Assembly (NCBI RefSeq): GCF_021887715.1
Contig: NZ_JAIQXX010000002.1
Span: 62,001-126,000, forward strand
DNA from: Winogradskyella immobilis
Lineage (GTDB): Bacteria > Bacteroidota > Bacteroidia > Flavobacteriales > Flavobacteriaceae
DNA length: 64,000 nucleotides
Reading direction: 5' to 3'
Shown here: positions 8,404 through 17,575 of the stretch, in pieces
Position numbering within the stretch: position 1 is the first letter of the stretch
How the letters are laid out: every line of letters starts with the position of its first letter
Program-made: the position numbers and the translations under genes
Notes under the pieces: generated by a model
Databases searched by the model: none
The model's input: only the letters and a program-made list of their open reading frames with translations
Told to the model about the DNA's origin: nothing

Positions 8404-9843
8404 ATGAAAGCATTTCGTTTTTTTAAAATCTTCTTAATTTTTATTTGTTGTTTTTGTTATATCAACTGTTCTTCGGACGATGATTCTTCAATTACAAACC
8501 CAGATATGGATAATGATGGTTTCTTCGATTTTAATGATAATTGTCCTACTATTCCTAACACAGATCAATTAGATACAGATGGTGATGGGCTTGGTGATGT
8601 TTGCGATGACGATGACGATGGTGATGGAGTCCCAGACGATCAAGATAATTGCCCGTTAATTCCAAATGCAGATCAAGCAGATGATGATAACAATGGAGTA
8701 GGAAACGTATGCGATGCAAGAACCCAACCCTTATTTAGGTGTGTTGGTGGTACTGCTGGTCCTTTTCCATGTAATGGATATGACTTAATGAGTATGATTT
8801 CTGCAGCTGAACTTGGTGGAACAGGTGCTCAAGGTAATGATTCTTGGGGATGGACAGATCCTACAACAGGTAGAGAATATGCTTTAGTTGGCCTAACTAC
8901 TGGCGCTGCTTTTGTTGATATTACTGACCCTATAAACCCTATTAATTTAGGCCGTTTGCCTACTGCAACAACCCCTAGTCCATGGAGAGATATAAAAGTT
9001 TATAATAATCACGCCTTTATTGTTAGTGAAGCTCCCGGTCATGGCATGCAGGTTTTCGATTTAACACGTTTAAGAAACGTTACCAATCCTCCAGAAACAT
9101 TTACTGCTGATGCTAGGTATACTGAATTCGGTAATGCCCATAATATAGTGATTAATGAAACCAGTGGTTTTGCTTATGCTGTAGGCACAACCACATTTGC
9201 TGGAGGTCCTCATTTTGTTAATATTCAAAACCCTACTAATCCAACTGCTGCTGGAGGTTATGCAGAAGGCACTTATTCTCATGATGCCCAAGTCGTAACT
9301 TACAATGGTCCCGACACAGATTATACAGGACGTGAAATATTTATTGGAAGTAACGAAGATGAAATCGTTATTGCCGATATCACAGATAAATCTAATCCAA
9401 TTACTATCTCAACAATGGTATATAATAGAATTGGTTTTACACATCAAGGTTGGTTTACAGAAGACATGACCTATTTTCTTTTAGGTGATGAGCTCGATGA
9501 AATTAATTTTGGGGATGCTTCTAGAACCATTGTTTTTGATTTTAGCGATCTGGATAATCCACAATTTCAAATGGATTATTTTGGGCCAACAAATGCTATT
9601 GACCACAACGGTTATGTAAATGGTAATAATTTTTATGTCGCTAATTATACTGCTGGAATCAGAGTTATCGATGTGAGCAACATTAGTAATGGAGTTATGA
9701 CAGAGACAGGCTTCTTTGACACGTTTCCTGCTAACAATAATACAAGTTTTAATGGAGTCTGGAATGTCTATCCTTATTTTGATAGTGGTAATATAGTGAT
9801 TAGTGATATTGAAGGTGGTTTATTTATTGTTAGAGCAAATTAA
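8404..9843 (+). CDS. Choice-of-anchor B family lipoprotein with thrombospondin type 3 repeats
   Basis: A 479-residue envelope protein. The signal peptide ends at YINC-SSDDD, a lipobox followed by acidic residues, as in surface-exposed Bacteroidota lipoproteins. Residues about 34-100 hold Asp-rich calcium-binding TSP3 repeats ([19 protein letters not shown]). The rest contains LVIVD-type beta-propeller strands ([33 protein letters not shown]), the pattern of choice-of-anchor B proteins. It starts a four-gene same-strand run with almost no gaps ending in MbnP and MbnH homologues, so it may display or support that redox pair. Function not known. Confidence 0.85.
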   Translation: MKAFRFFKIFLIFICCFCYINCSSDDDSSITNPDMDNDGFFDFNDNCPTIPNTDQLDTDGDGLGDVCDDDDDGDGVPDDQDNCPLIPNADQADDDNNGVGNVCDARTQPLFRCVGGTAGPFPCNGYDLMSMISAAELGGTGAQGNDSWGWTDPTTGREYALVGLTTGAAFVDITDPINPINLGRLPTATTPSPWRDIKVYNNHAFIVSEAPGHGMQVFDLTRLRNVTNPPETFTADARYTEFGNAHNIVINETSGFAYAVGTTTFAGGPHFVNIQNPTNPTAAGGYAEGTYSHDAQVVTYNGPDTDYTGREIFIGSNEDEIVIADITDKSNPITISTMVYNRIGFTHQGWFTEDMTYFLLGDELDEINFGDASRTIVFDFSDLDNPQFQMDYFGPTNAIDHNGYVNGNNFYVANYTAGIRVIDVSNISNGVMTETGFFDTFPANNNTSFNGVWNVYPYFDSGNIVISDIEGGLFIVRAN

Positions 9844-9844
9844 T

Positions 9845-11191
9845 ATGCGTTTAAAAAGAATGTCTTTAATTAAATACCTAGGTGTTATTCTATGTGTCAT
9901 TTTTAGTTGCTCATCTAATGACGATGGAAACTCATCGCCTGACATAACAAATGGAACTATAGATTTTTCTATTACTCTTGGTGGCAGCTTAAATGATAGC
10001 GCTCAATCTGTTATCAATACTACTGATGGCGGTTATGCTATTTTAGGTTTTACTCAAAGTATAGATGGAGATGTTTCAGATAAACAAAATGAAAATTTCG
10101 ATTATTGGGTATTAAAATTCGATGCTCAAGACCAATTGCAATGGAGCAGAACATATGGAGGTAGCTCTGATGATAGAGGTCAAGATATTATACAAACTCA
10201 AGATGGTGGTTACGCTATTATAGGTTCTAGCTTAAGTAATGATGGAGACGTTAGCAACAATGCAGGCATGGAAGATTATTGGCTTGTAAAGCTAGATGCT
10301 AGTGGAGCTGTTTCATGGCAAAAATCATTTGGTTTTCAGGGTAATGATAGTGGTTTTTCTGTCATTCAAACTAATGATCAAGGCTATTTAATTTCTGGCA
10401 TTTTAGATGTTTCTGCTTCTGGCGGACAAGGCAATTCATCCAGAACAAGCAATAGACATGCAGGAGGAGAATATTGGGCTATTCGTCTAAATGCGTCTGG
10501 AGATATGCTTTGGAGTAAATTCTTTGGAGGAAGTTTTACAGATATGCCAGAAGGCATCGTAGAAACTGATGATAATGGATTTATAATTGTTGGAGGATCA
10601 GATAGTTTTGACATCGATATTACTAACAACCTTGGGTCTTACGATTTTTGGATCATTAAAATATCTGATGTCGGAGATTTACTTTGGGAAAAATCATTTG
10701 GTGGAGACGAAATAGATCAAGCCAGAGCTATTGTAAAATCTGGAGATGGCAATTTTGTCATTGCTGGAGATACGCGCAGCAATTCAAATGATGTTTCTAA
10801 TAATAATGGTGCCGCCGATTTATGGTTGATTAAAATATCTCCTGAAGGTGAATTAATTTGGGAGAGAACCATTGGTGGATCAAGTTTTGATGTTTCACGA
10901 TCAATAAAAAGGACACGAGATAATGGGTTTATTTTAGCAGGAAGCTCAAGAAGTAGTGATATTGATGTATCTGAAAATAAAGGGCAAAATGATGCATGGG
11001 TACTAAAAGTAGATAGCAATGGAAATCTACAATGGGAAAGAAGTATTGGAGGTAGCAATATTGATTTTGCCTATGGTATCGCAGAATTAAATGACAATAC
11101 TATTGTAGTTGTTGGTGACACTGCCAGTAATGATCAAGATATAACAGAAAACAGAGGATTTACAGATATGCTATTAATAAAAATGTTATGA
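9845..11191 (+). CDS. Lipoprotein made of seven about 58-residue repeats, predicted beta-propeller
   Basis: The open frame begins at 9803, but ATG 9845 (or 9860) gives a clean lipoprotein signal ending IFSC-SSNDDG. The remainder is seven repeats of about 58 residues with pattern GGS..D......T.DGGY...G.S.S...DVS.N.G..D.W..K.D..G.L.W...I. The seventh lacks its last strand; a matching strand (GTIDFSITLGG) precedes repeat 1, which is what a seven-bladed propeller closed by strand swapping would look like. No catalytic motif is visible. The start overlaps the previous stop region and the end overlaps the MbnP-like start by 4 bp, implying one operon. Confidence 0.8.
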   Translation: MRLKRMSLIKYLGVILCVIFSCSSNDDGNSSPDITNGTIDFSITLGGSLNDSAQSVINTTDGGYAILGFTQSIDGDVSDKQNENFDYWVLKFDAQDQLQWSRTYGGSSDDRGQDIIQTQDGGYAIIGSSLSNDGDVSNNAGMEDYWLVKLDASGAVSWQKSFGFQGNDSGFSVIQTNDQGYLISGILDVSASGGQGNSSRTSNRHAGGEYWAIRLNASGDMLWSKFFGGSFTDMPEGIVETDDNGFIIVGGSDSFDIDITNNLGSYDFWIIKISDVGDLLWEKSFGGDEIDQARAIVKSGDGNFVIAGDTRSNSNDVSNNNGAADLWLIKISPEGELIWERTIGGSSFDVSRSIKRTRDNGFILAGSSRSSDIDVSENKGQNDAWVLKVDSNGNLQWERSIGGSNIDFAYGIAELNDNTIVVVGDTASNDQDITENRGFTDMLLIKML

Positions 11192-12018
11192 AAAAGAAAA
11201 TTTATCTACAAAACAAAACAGTTAAAAACTATATTAATAAACGCCTTTTTACACTATTGGCTTTTTCAATTTTATTTATTGTAGCCTGTACTAGTGATAG
11301 TGAAAATATTCAAAATACAGATGTAACTGTTTTAACTACATTTAATTTTACACATGATTGGGACGGAGCTTTAGTGACTAACTCAGATTTTAATAATTTT
11401 CAATTTACCAATCAAAACGGCGAAACTATAAGTATTGAGCGCCTACGTTATTTAATTTCAGATATTACGTTTACTAATACTGATGGAGAAACTATTGAGT
11501 TAGACACCCATAATCTTGTTGACCTAACAAATGGTAATGGTTTAAATTTTAGTCCAGAAACAAAAATTTCTACAGGCAATTATACTAATGTGTCTTTTAC
11601 TTTTGGGTTTGATAATGAAGATAATTCTGAAAACTATATAGATTTAAATTCTGCATCTTTTAATGTGCCTGATATGCTAGGTGGTGGTTACCATTATATG
11701 CAATTTGATGGTAAATATCTCTCTTCTACAAATAACGAAGAAGGCAATTTTAATTATCATGCTATAAGAGCTGCCGATAATCCAGGGCCAAACCCAACAT
11801 TTCCACAAGACACTTTTTTTACTGTGGATCTAGGGCCTATAAATATTACAAGTGATACCAATATAGAAATTAAAATGAATATTGCTGAGTGGTTTAAAAA
11901 CCCTAATCAATGGGATTTAAATGTTTTAAATACCGTTTTAATGCCCAATTCTGCTGCGCAGATAATGATGTTTCAAAACGGACAATCGGTATTTAGTTTA
12001 GGAACAGTATCTCAATAA
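11188..12018 (+). CDS. MbnP-like lipoprotein, likely substrate of the adjacent MbnH-type peroxidase
   Basis: A 276-residue lipoprotein; the basic N-terminus is followed by a hydrophobic stretch and lipobox IVAC-TSDS. Features typical of MbnP proteins are the LRYLISDITF strand, LVDL, and PDMLGGGYHYMQFDG with a conserved-looking histidine. In characterised pairs MbnP binds copper and carries a kynurenine made from Trp by the di-haem MbnH; candidate Trp residues here are in THDWDG and near AEWFKNPNQW. Which one is used, if any, cannot be told from sequence. It overlaps the propeller gene by 4 bp (ATGA) and the MbnH-like gene follows after 5 bp, strongly supporting the pairing. Confidence 0.82.
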   Translation: MKKKIYLQNKTVKNYINKRLFTLLAFSILFIVACTSDSENIQNTDVTVLTTFNFTHDWDGALVTNSDFNNFQFTNQNGETISIERLRYLISDITFTNTDGETIELDTHNLVDLTNGNGLNFSPETKISTGNYTNVSFTFGFDNEDNSENYIDLNSASFNVPDMLGGGYHYMQFDGKYLSSTNNEEGNFNYHAIRAADNPGPNPTFPQDTFFTVDLGPINITSDTNIEIKMNIAEWFKNPNQWDLNVLNTVLMPNSAAQIMMFQNGQSVFSLGTVSQ

Positions 12019-12023
12019 ACTAA

Positions 12024-13085
12024 ATGATGAGGTCTAAATTGGTATTTTTAAACCTAATCTTACTCGTTAGTTTTTCTTGTTCTAACGAAGGTGTTGGCTA
12101 CGAACCTGTGCCTGCTGCACTAGAAATCCCACTGATATTTTCAGACAATATTATTCCTCCTGTAATTCCTAATGATAATCCTCAAACTGTCGAAGGTATT
12201 GCCCTAGGAAAACGATTATTTTTTGACCCCTTATTATCTGGTAATGAAACCATTTCATGTGCAACTTGCCATAGTCCTCAAAATGGGTTTTCGGACAACA
12301 CACCAACTAGCGATGGAGCCCAAGGTGTTTTTGGTACTAGAAACTCAATGCCATTATTTAATTTGGCATGGAATTATGATGAACGTTTTGCTTGGGATGG
12401 TAAAGAATTAAGTTTAGAACGGCAAGCCTTAGAGCCTGTTCAAAACCCTATAGAAATGCATAGTAATTGGGATGATGTCGTAACTAAATTAAACCAACAC
12501 CCTGATTATCCAGAATTATTTCTTCGTGCTTTCAACTCAGACAATATAACTAAAGAACTTGCTGTAAAAGCTATAGCACAATTTGAGCGTACTTTAATTT
12601 CTGCAAATTCTAAATTCGATCGGTTTCTATTGGGGCAAGAAGCATTAACACCTGAAGAAGAAAATGGACTTAATGTTTTTATGGATGAAGCTAGAGGAGA
12701 TTGTTTTCATTGTCATGGTAGTCCAAACAATCCGTTATGGACAGATAATATCTTCCATAATAACGGTTTAGATAATGAAATTACAGATCTTGGATTAGGT
12801 GCTGTAACAGGTGATCCTAGTGATAATGGCAAATTTAAATCCCCATCATTACGTAATTTAGCATATACAGCTCCATACATGCACGATGGTCGTTTTAGTA
12901 CTTTAGATGAAGTTATAAATCATTATAGTGAAGGATTAAAAAGCTCACCAACTATAGATCCTTTAATGAAAAGTCTAGATCAAGGCGGAGTTCAACTCAC
13001 ACCTCAAGATAAAGCGGATTTAAAAGCATTTTTACTCTCATTATCAGATCCTTCTTTTATTAATAATCCTGAATTTCAGAATTAA
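12024..13085 (+). CDS. Di-haem cytochrome c peroxidase family protein (MbnH/MauG-like)
   Basis: A 353-residue lipoprotein (signal ending VSFSC-SNEG) with two covalent haem sites, CATCH at residues 79-83 and CFHCH at 227-231, and the family sequence ALGKRLFFDPLLSGN before the first haem and TAPYMHDGRFSTLDEVI near residue 290. Members either reduce hydrogen peroxide or, in the MauG/MbnH branch, oxidise residues of a partner protein through bis-Fe(IV). The directly upstream MbnP-like gene favours the second role; this is inference from context. It is the last gene of the tight run starting at 8404. Confidence 0.88.
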   Translation: MMRSKLVFLNLILLVSFSCSNEGVGYEPVPAALEIPLIFSDNIIPPVIPNDNPQTVEGIALGKRLFFDPLLSGNETISCATCHSPQNGFSDNTPTSDGAQGVFGTRNSMPLFNLAWNYDERFAWDGKELSLERQALEPVQNPIEMHSNWDDVVTKLNQHPDYPELFLRAFNSDNITKELAVKAIAQFERTLISANSKFDRFLLGQEALTPEEENGLNVFMDEARGDCFHCHGSPNNPLWTDNIFHNNGLDNEITDLGLGAVTGDPSDNGKFKSPSLRNLAYTAPYMHDGRFSTLDEVINHYSEGLKSSPTIDPLMKSLDQGGVQLTPQDKADLKAFLLSLSDPSFINNPEFQN

Positions 13086-13186
13086 TAAAATCAACAAAAA
13101 AATGCATTTCATCGAAAATATTTACGCTTAAGCGTTAAAATTAAATCGTTTTCTTATATTCATAGCCCCTAATCTTATAACAACCT

Positions 13187-13396
13187 ATGAAACCCACAAC
13201 TAATAACGATTTTACATGTCTAGTTTTTGGTCATAATTACCAGAAACTAAATACCTCTAAGCTTATTTGTAAAAATTGTAATACAATTACCTGTACTGAC
13301 GAATATGACAATTTAGATGCCAGTATATCTAAGGACAAAACTTTTGAAAAAACCTTAAAAAAACTCTTTCTTTTAAAGCGTAAACTAGCCTCTTAA
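13187..13396 (+). CDS. Small Cys-rich protein with VFGHNY motif, paralogue of the protein at 6963
   Basis: A 69-residue protein with CLVFGHNY near residue 11, LICKNC about 20 residues later and a basic tail (LLKRKLAS). The CxVFGHNY plus CxxC arrangement matches the protein encoded at 6963-7229. This looks like one zinc-binding knuckle. It starts at the first ATG and stands alone between the MbnH-like gene and the suf operon. Function unknown. Confidence 0.65.
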   Translation: MKPTTNNDFTCLVFGHNYQKLNTSKLICKNCNTITCTDEYDNLDASISKDKTFEKTLKKLFLLKRKLAS

Positions 13397-13527
13397 TCTT
13401 TTTTACTCCCGTTTTAACTCAATATATTTCGCATACTTTAATCTACTGCAGTTCAAGTATAATAAAAAGTTATTATGGTATATCTTAATATAATGTTAGG
13501 AGTTATCTTAAAAACTGACTTAAATCG

Positions 13528-13535
13528 TATATTTG
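13528..13535 (+). promoter_or_regulatory. -7 promoter box TATATTTG of the suf operon
   Basis: Exact match to TAnnTTTG, 30 bp before the sufA ATG. The next 25 bp contain a 13-bp palindrome (13545-13557). Confidence 0.6.
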
Positions 13536-13544
13536 CATTCTATT

Positions 13545-13557
13545 TAGATTAAATCTA
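13545..13557. promoter_or_regulatory. Candidate operator palindrome in the sufA leader
   Basis: The sequence TAGATT-A-AATCTA has perfect 6-bp arms and sits between the suspected transcription start and the sufA ATG at 13566. Position suits a repressor or an Fe-S-responsive regulator, but no regulator was identified and AT-rich palindromes occur by chance. Confidence 0.3.
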
Positions 13558-13565
13558 TTTAAAAA

Positions 13566-13895
13566 ATGATTAAAGTATCTGAGACAGCTAAGAATAAAGT
13601 TGTAGAATTAATGACTGAAGACGGTTACAATTACACTAACGATTATGTTAGAGTTGGTGTAAAAAGTGGTGGTTGTTCTGGTCTATCTTACGATTTAAAA
13701 TTTGATAACGTTCAAGCTGAAGGAGATAAAGTCTTTGAAGACAACGGCATTAAAATTATAGTCGATAAAAAAAGTTTCCTATACTTAATTGGTACTACTT
13801 TAGAATATTCTGGAGGATTAAACGGAACAGGTTTCGTGTTTAATAACCCAAATGCAAACCGTACTTGCGGTTGTGGAGAGTCCTTTTCTCTCTAA
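13566..13895 (+). CDS. sufA: HesB/IscA-type iron-sulfur assembly protein
   Basis: A 109-residue A-type carrier that receives clusters from the SufBC2D scaffold and passes them to apo-proteins. The three ligand cysteines are present: one in SGGCSGLSY (about residue 38) and two in the C-terminal CGCGESF. First gene of the suf cluster, 32 bp before sufB. The symbol is by context; iscA/erpA-type function cannot be separated by sequence alone. Confidence 0.92.
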   Translation: MIKVSETAKNKVVELMTEDGYNYTNDYVRVGVKSGGCSGLSYDLKFDNVQAEGDKVFEDNGIKIIVDKKSFLYLIGTTLEYSGGLNGTGFVFNNPNANRTCGCGESFSL

Positions 13896-13927
13896 ATTAA
13901 CTATAACATTAAACTCGAAATAGAGTT

Positions 13928-15376
13928 ATGAGCAAATATACAGAAGACGATTTAAGAGAAGAATTAAAAACCAAAGAGTATGAGTATGGTTTTTATACTG
14001 ATATCGAATCTGAAACATTCCCTATTGGATTAAACGAAGACATTGTTCGTGCTATCTCTAAGAAGAAAGAAGAGCCACAGTGGATGACCGAATGGCGCCT
14101 TGAAGCATTTAAAGTTTGGAAAGAAATGGCTGAGCCAGAATGGGCTAATGTACATTACCAAAAACCCGATTTTCAATCAATAGCTTATTATTCTGCGCCT
14201 GTAGCCGTAGATCCTAACAAAACATTAGACGATGTAGATCCAGATTTATTAGCAATGTATAAAAAGCTAGGGATCTCAGTTGACGAACAGAAAAAGATGA
14301 ATAATATTGCTATGGATATTGTTGTAGATTCTGTCTCTGTTGCTACAACCTTTAAAAAGACTTTAGCCGAAAAAGGCATTATTTTTATGAGTATTTCTGA
14401 AGCTATTAAAGAGCATCCAGAACTTGTAAAAAAATATATCGGTACTGTTGTACCTACTAAAGACAATTTTTATGCTGCTCTAAATTCAGCGGTATTTAGT
14501 GATGGTTCATTCTGTTATATTCCAAAAGGAGTACGTTGTCCTATGGAATTATCAACCTATTTTAGAATCAATCAAGCTGGTACTGGTCAATTTGAACGTA
14601 CACTTGTTATCGCAGATGAAGGCAGTTATGTATCGTACTTAGAAGGTTGTACAGCTCCTAGCCGTGATGAAAATCAATTACATGCTGCTGTTGTAGAGTT
14701 AATTGCTTTAGATGATGCTGAAATAAAATATTCAACTGTACAAAATTGGTTCCCTGGTAATGCCGAAGGAAAAGGTGGTGTTTACAATTTTGTAACTAAA
14801 CGAGGACTTTGCGAGAAAAACGCAAAAATCTCTTGGACTCAAGTAGAAACTGGTTCTGCTGTAACATGGAAATATCCATCTTGTGTATTAAAAGGTGACA
14901 ATTCAGTTGGTGAATTCTATTCAATAGCTGTAACTAATAATTATCAGCAAGCAGATACAGGCACTAAAATGATTCACTTAGGTAAAAACACCAAGTCAAC
15001 CATTATCTCTAAAGGTATTTCTGCAGGTAAATCTCAAAATAGTTATAGAGGTTTAGTACAAGTCAGTTCTAGAGCAGAAAACGCTCGTAATTTCTCGCAA
15101 TGCGATAGTTTATTAATGGGTAATGAATGTGGTGCGCATACATTCCCTTATATAGAAGCTAAAAATAAATCAGCCCAAATTGAGCACGAAGCTACTACGA
15201 GCAAAATTGGTGAAGATCAAATTTTCTACTGTAACCAACGTGGTATTGATACAGAAAAAGCCATTGCATTAATTGTAAATGGTTTTAGTAAAGACGTATT
15301 AAACAAATTGCCAATGGAGTTTGCAGTTGAAGCTCAAAAATTATTAGAAATAAGTTTAGAAGGTTCAGTTGGTTAA
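13928..15376 (+). CDS. sufB: Fe-S cluster scaffold subunit SufB
   Basis: A 482-residue core scaffold protein that assembles with SufC and SufD. It has the family blocks [20 protein letters not shown] (centre), [29 protein letters not shown] and [17 protein letters not shown], including the essential cysteine of the NFSQCDS region. Full length. It is separated from its partner sufC by two non-suf genes, which is unusual. Confidence 0.96.
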   Translation: MSKYTEDDLREELKTKEYEYGFYTDIESETFPIGLNEDIVRAISKKKEEPQWMTEWRLEAFKVWKEMAEPEWANVHYQKPDFQSIAYYSAPVAVDPNKTLDDVDPDLLAMYKKLGISVDEQKKMNNIAMDIVVDSVSVATTFKKTLAEKGIIFMSISEAIKEHPELVKKYIGTVVPTKDNFYAALNSAVFSDGSFCYIPKGVRCPMELSTYFRINQAGTGQFERTLVIADEGSYVSYLEGCTAPSRDENQLHAAVVELIALDDAEIKYSTVQNWFPGNAEGKGGVYNFVTKRGLCEKNAKISWTQVETGSAVTWKYPSCVLKGDNSVGEFYSIAVTNNYQQADTGTKMIHLGKNTKSTIISKGISAGKSQNSYRGLVQVSSRAENARNFSQCDSLLMGNECGAHTFPYIEAKNKSAQIEHEATTSKIGEDQIFYCNQRGIDTEKAIALIVNGFSKDVLNKLPMEFAVEAQKLLEISLEGSVG

Positions 15377-15386
15377 TTGTATAAAA

Positions 15387-15791
15387 ATGAAAAAAGGATT
15401 TTTAATTTTATTATTATCTATTGCCTTTATGAGTTGTAAAAAAGAAAGGCAATCTCAAGAGAATCAATCTCTAGATTCTACTATTGAAGCAGTAAACGAT
15501 GGTTTAACTACAATGCGCGGAGATTTTATTTATCATTCTGATGCAGCAGTATTACAAACTCAAAACAACATTTATGCTGTTGTTATTGATGATAATATGC
15601 ACAAACTCAATGCGCGTGTTAAACCTTACAAAAAAGAAAATACGGATATGATTCCTGTAACGGTTAGAGTTAAAAAATTTCCTAAGCCGGAAGATGAAGA
15701 AGGATGGCCATTTCGGGTAGAGATAAAAGAAATTATAGATGTTCACCAACCAACCGACACTAACGATGTTATTAGAATTGGTGAAAAATAA
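15387..15791 (+). CDS. Small lipoprotein of unknown function inside the suf cluster
   Basis: The frame opens at 15369, overlapping sufB, but ATG 15387 begins a standard lipoprotein signal (MKKGFLILLLSIAFMSC-KKE). The 134-residue product has a mature domain with strands such as IYAVVIDDNMHKL and MIPVTVRVKKFP; no known motif was recognised. Tight spacing to sufB (10 bp) and to the next gene (21 bp) indicates co-transcription. A copper- or nickel-binding periplasmic role is possible but unsupported. Confidence 0.7.
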   Translation: MKKGFLILLLSIAFMSCKKERQSQENQSLDSTIEAVNDGLTTMRGDFIYHSDAAVLQTQNNIYAVVIDDNMHKLNARVKPYKKENTDMIPVTVRVKKFPKPEDEEGWPFRVEIKEIIDVHQPTDTNDVIRIGEK

Positions 15792-15812
15792 CACACCTAA
15801 ACAACTATTAAA

Positions 15813-16670
15813 ATGAAAAAAATTGTAATTCTAGTTTTTGCTTTAGGCTTAGTTTTCTCATGTAAAAATGAAAATAAAACTACAGTTAAAGAAGAAACTA
15901 TAGAAGTTAAAGACACACCAAAAATAACACTTCAGGTTGTTAATGGAGGTGATATTACAGTGAACAAACTTGAAGCGTTTTCTGATAGTTTGCACCTTTA
16001 TCAAGGACAATCTAAAGTATTTGTTGACCCTATCTATATTATTACTCATCAAAGTGGTAAACGTATGATTTGGGACACAGGTTTACCTGAAGCTATAGGT
16101 TCAGAACCCGTAACACCTGGAGATGGTACATTTACTATTGCCAGAAAAGATTCTATTGGTCATCAATTAAAAACGTTAGACTTAACCTATGAAGATTTTG
16201 ATTATATAGGTATCTCTCATATTCATTTTGACCATACGGGTACTGCAAATTATTTCAAAAATGCAACTTGGTTAGTCCAAGAAAACGAATATGATTTTAT
16301 TACTAGTCCAGAGCAAGCTACAGGTTTGGGTGCTGCTGTTTCAGAATTAAAAAATGTACAAAAACTAAATGGAGATCATGATGTGTTTGGTGATGGTAGC
16401 GTTATTATAAAATCTACACCAGGACATACTATTGGACACCAATCTTTATATTTAGATTTAGGATTAGAACGTCCTATTTTATTAACTGGAGATTTATACC
16501 ATTTCCAAGAAAATCGTCAAAGCAAAGTATCGCCTAGTTTTAATTACGATTTTCCACAAACCAGAGAAAGTATGGCTGTTTTTGAAGCTTTTGCAAAAGA
16601 AAAAAATGCAGAAGTTATTATACAGCATAGTCCAATGGACTTAACCAAATTACAGAATATATTAAAATAA
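15813..16670 (+). CDS. Metallo-beta-lactamase-fold lipoprotein (N-acyl-homoserine-lactonase-like)
   Basis: A 285-residue protein with lipoprotein signal (LGLVFSC-KNENK). The zinc motif HIHFDHTG (HxHxDH, about residues 132-139) is followed by STPGHTIGHQS (third metal His), TGDLYH and a final HSP near the C-terminus, the ligand set of the AHL-lactonase/glyoxalase II superfamily. Being lipid-anchored it acts outside the cytoplasm; the substrate is unknown. It lies between sufB and sufC, 21 bp after the small lipoprotein. Confidence 0.85.
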   Translation: MKKIVILVFALGLVFSCKNENKTTVKEETIEVKDTPKITLQVVNGGDITVNKLEAFSDSLHLYQGQSKVFVDPIYIITHQSGKRMIWDTGLPEAIGSEPVTPGDGTFTIARKDSIGHQLKTLDLTYEDFDYIGISHIHFDHTGTANYFKNATWLVQENEYDFITSPEQATGLGAAVSELKNVQKLNGDHDVFGDGSVIIKSTPGHTIGHQSLYLDLGLERPILLTGDLYHFQENRQSKVSPSFNYDFPQTRESMAVFEAFAKEKNAEVIIQHSPMDLTKLQNILK

Positions 16671-16700
16671 ATTAATTAAGATTACGTATAAACAAATCGT

Positions 16701-17453
16701 ATGTTAAAGATAAAAGATTTACACGCTAGTGTTGAAGATAAAAACATCTTAAGAGGTATAAACTTAGAAGTAAACCCAGGAGAAGTACATGCTATAATGG
16801 GACCAAACGGTTCTGGAAAAAGCACATTAGCTTCTGTTATTGCTGGTAAAGAAGATTACGAAGTAGAAGGAGGAAAAATCCTTTTAGATGGTGAAGATAT
16901 TGAAGAATTAGGTGCTGAAGAACGCGCTCACAAAGGTGTGTTTTTATCGTTTCAATACCCAGTAGAAATTCCTGGAGTTAGTGTTACTAACTTTATGAAA
17001 ACGGCAATCAATGAAACACGTAAAGCCAAAGGTTTAGAGGATATGCCAGCTAAAGAAATGCTAAAATTGATTCGTGAAAAATCTGAACTTTTAGAAATTG
17101 ATCGTAAATTTTTATCGCGTTCATTAAACGAAGGGTTTTCTGGTGGCGAAAAAAAACGTAATGAAATTTTTCAAATGGCAATGTTAGAGCCAAAATTAGC
17201 CATATTAGACGAGACAGATTCTGGTTTAGATATTGATGCTTTACGTATTGTAGCCAATGGAGTTAATAAACTAAAAACTAAGGATAATGCTGTTATTGTA
17301 ATTACGCATTATCAACGTTTGTTAGATTATATCGTTCCTGATTTTGTGCATGTATTACATAACGGACGTATTGTAAAATCGGGCGGAAAAGAATTAGCTC
17401 ATGAGTTAGAGGCTAAAGGTTACGATTGGATTAAAGAAGAAGTAGATGCTTAG
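16701..17453 (+). CDS. sufC: Fe-S assembly ATPase SufC
   Basis: A 250-residue ABC-type ATPase of the SufBC2D scaffold. It has Walker [17 protein letters not shown] (residues about 34-49), signature [15 protein letters not shown] (about 143), Walker [13 protein letters not shown] and the H-loop ITHYQR. Full length, no membrane segment. The 122 bp to sufD hold no recognisable feature. Confidence 0.97.
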   Translation: MLKIKDLHASVEDKNILRGINLEVNPGEVHAIMGPNGSGKSTLASVIAGKEDYEVEGGKILLDGEDIEELGAEERAHKGVFLSFQYPVEIPGVSVTNFMKTAINETRKAKGLEDMPAKEMLKLIREKSELLEIDRKFLSRSLNEGFSGGEKKRNEIFQMAMLEPKLAILDETDSGLDIDALRIVANGVNKLKTKDNAVIVITHYQRLLDYIVPDFVHVLHNGRIVKSGGKELAHELEAKGYDWIKEEVDA

Positions 17454-17575
17454 TATCAATTAGTCTCAATTGACAATAAAAATAACTAAGCTATAAATTA
17501 AATAAAGAAAACAGTCTAAAGCATCATAAAAGCGTATAACTGCTAACTGAATACTAAGACTGCATACTTAATAAG

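Noticed and set aside
8500..8720. Regular GATGATGGTGATG-like repetition suggesting a DNA repeat array
   Set aside because: It is in frame and encodes Asp-rich thrombospondin type 3 calcium repeats of the lipoprotein.
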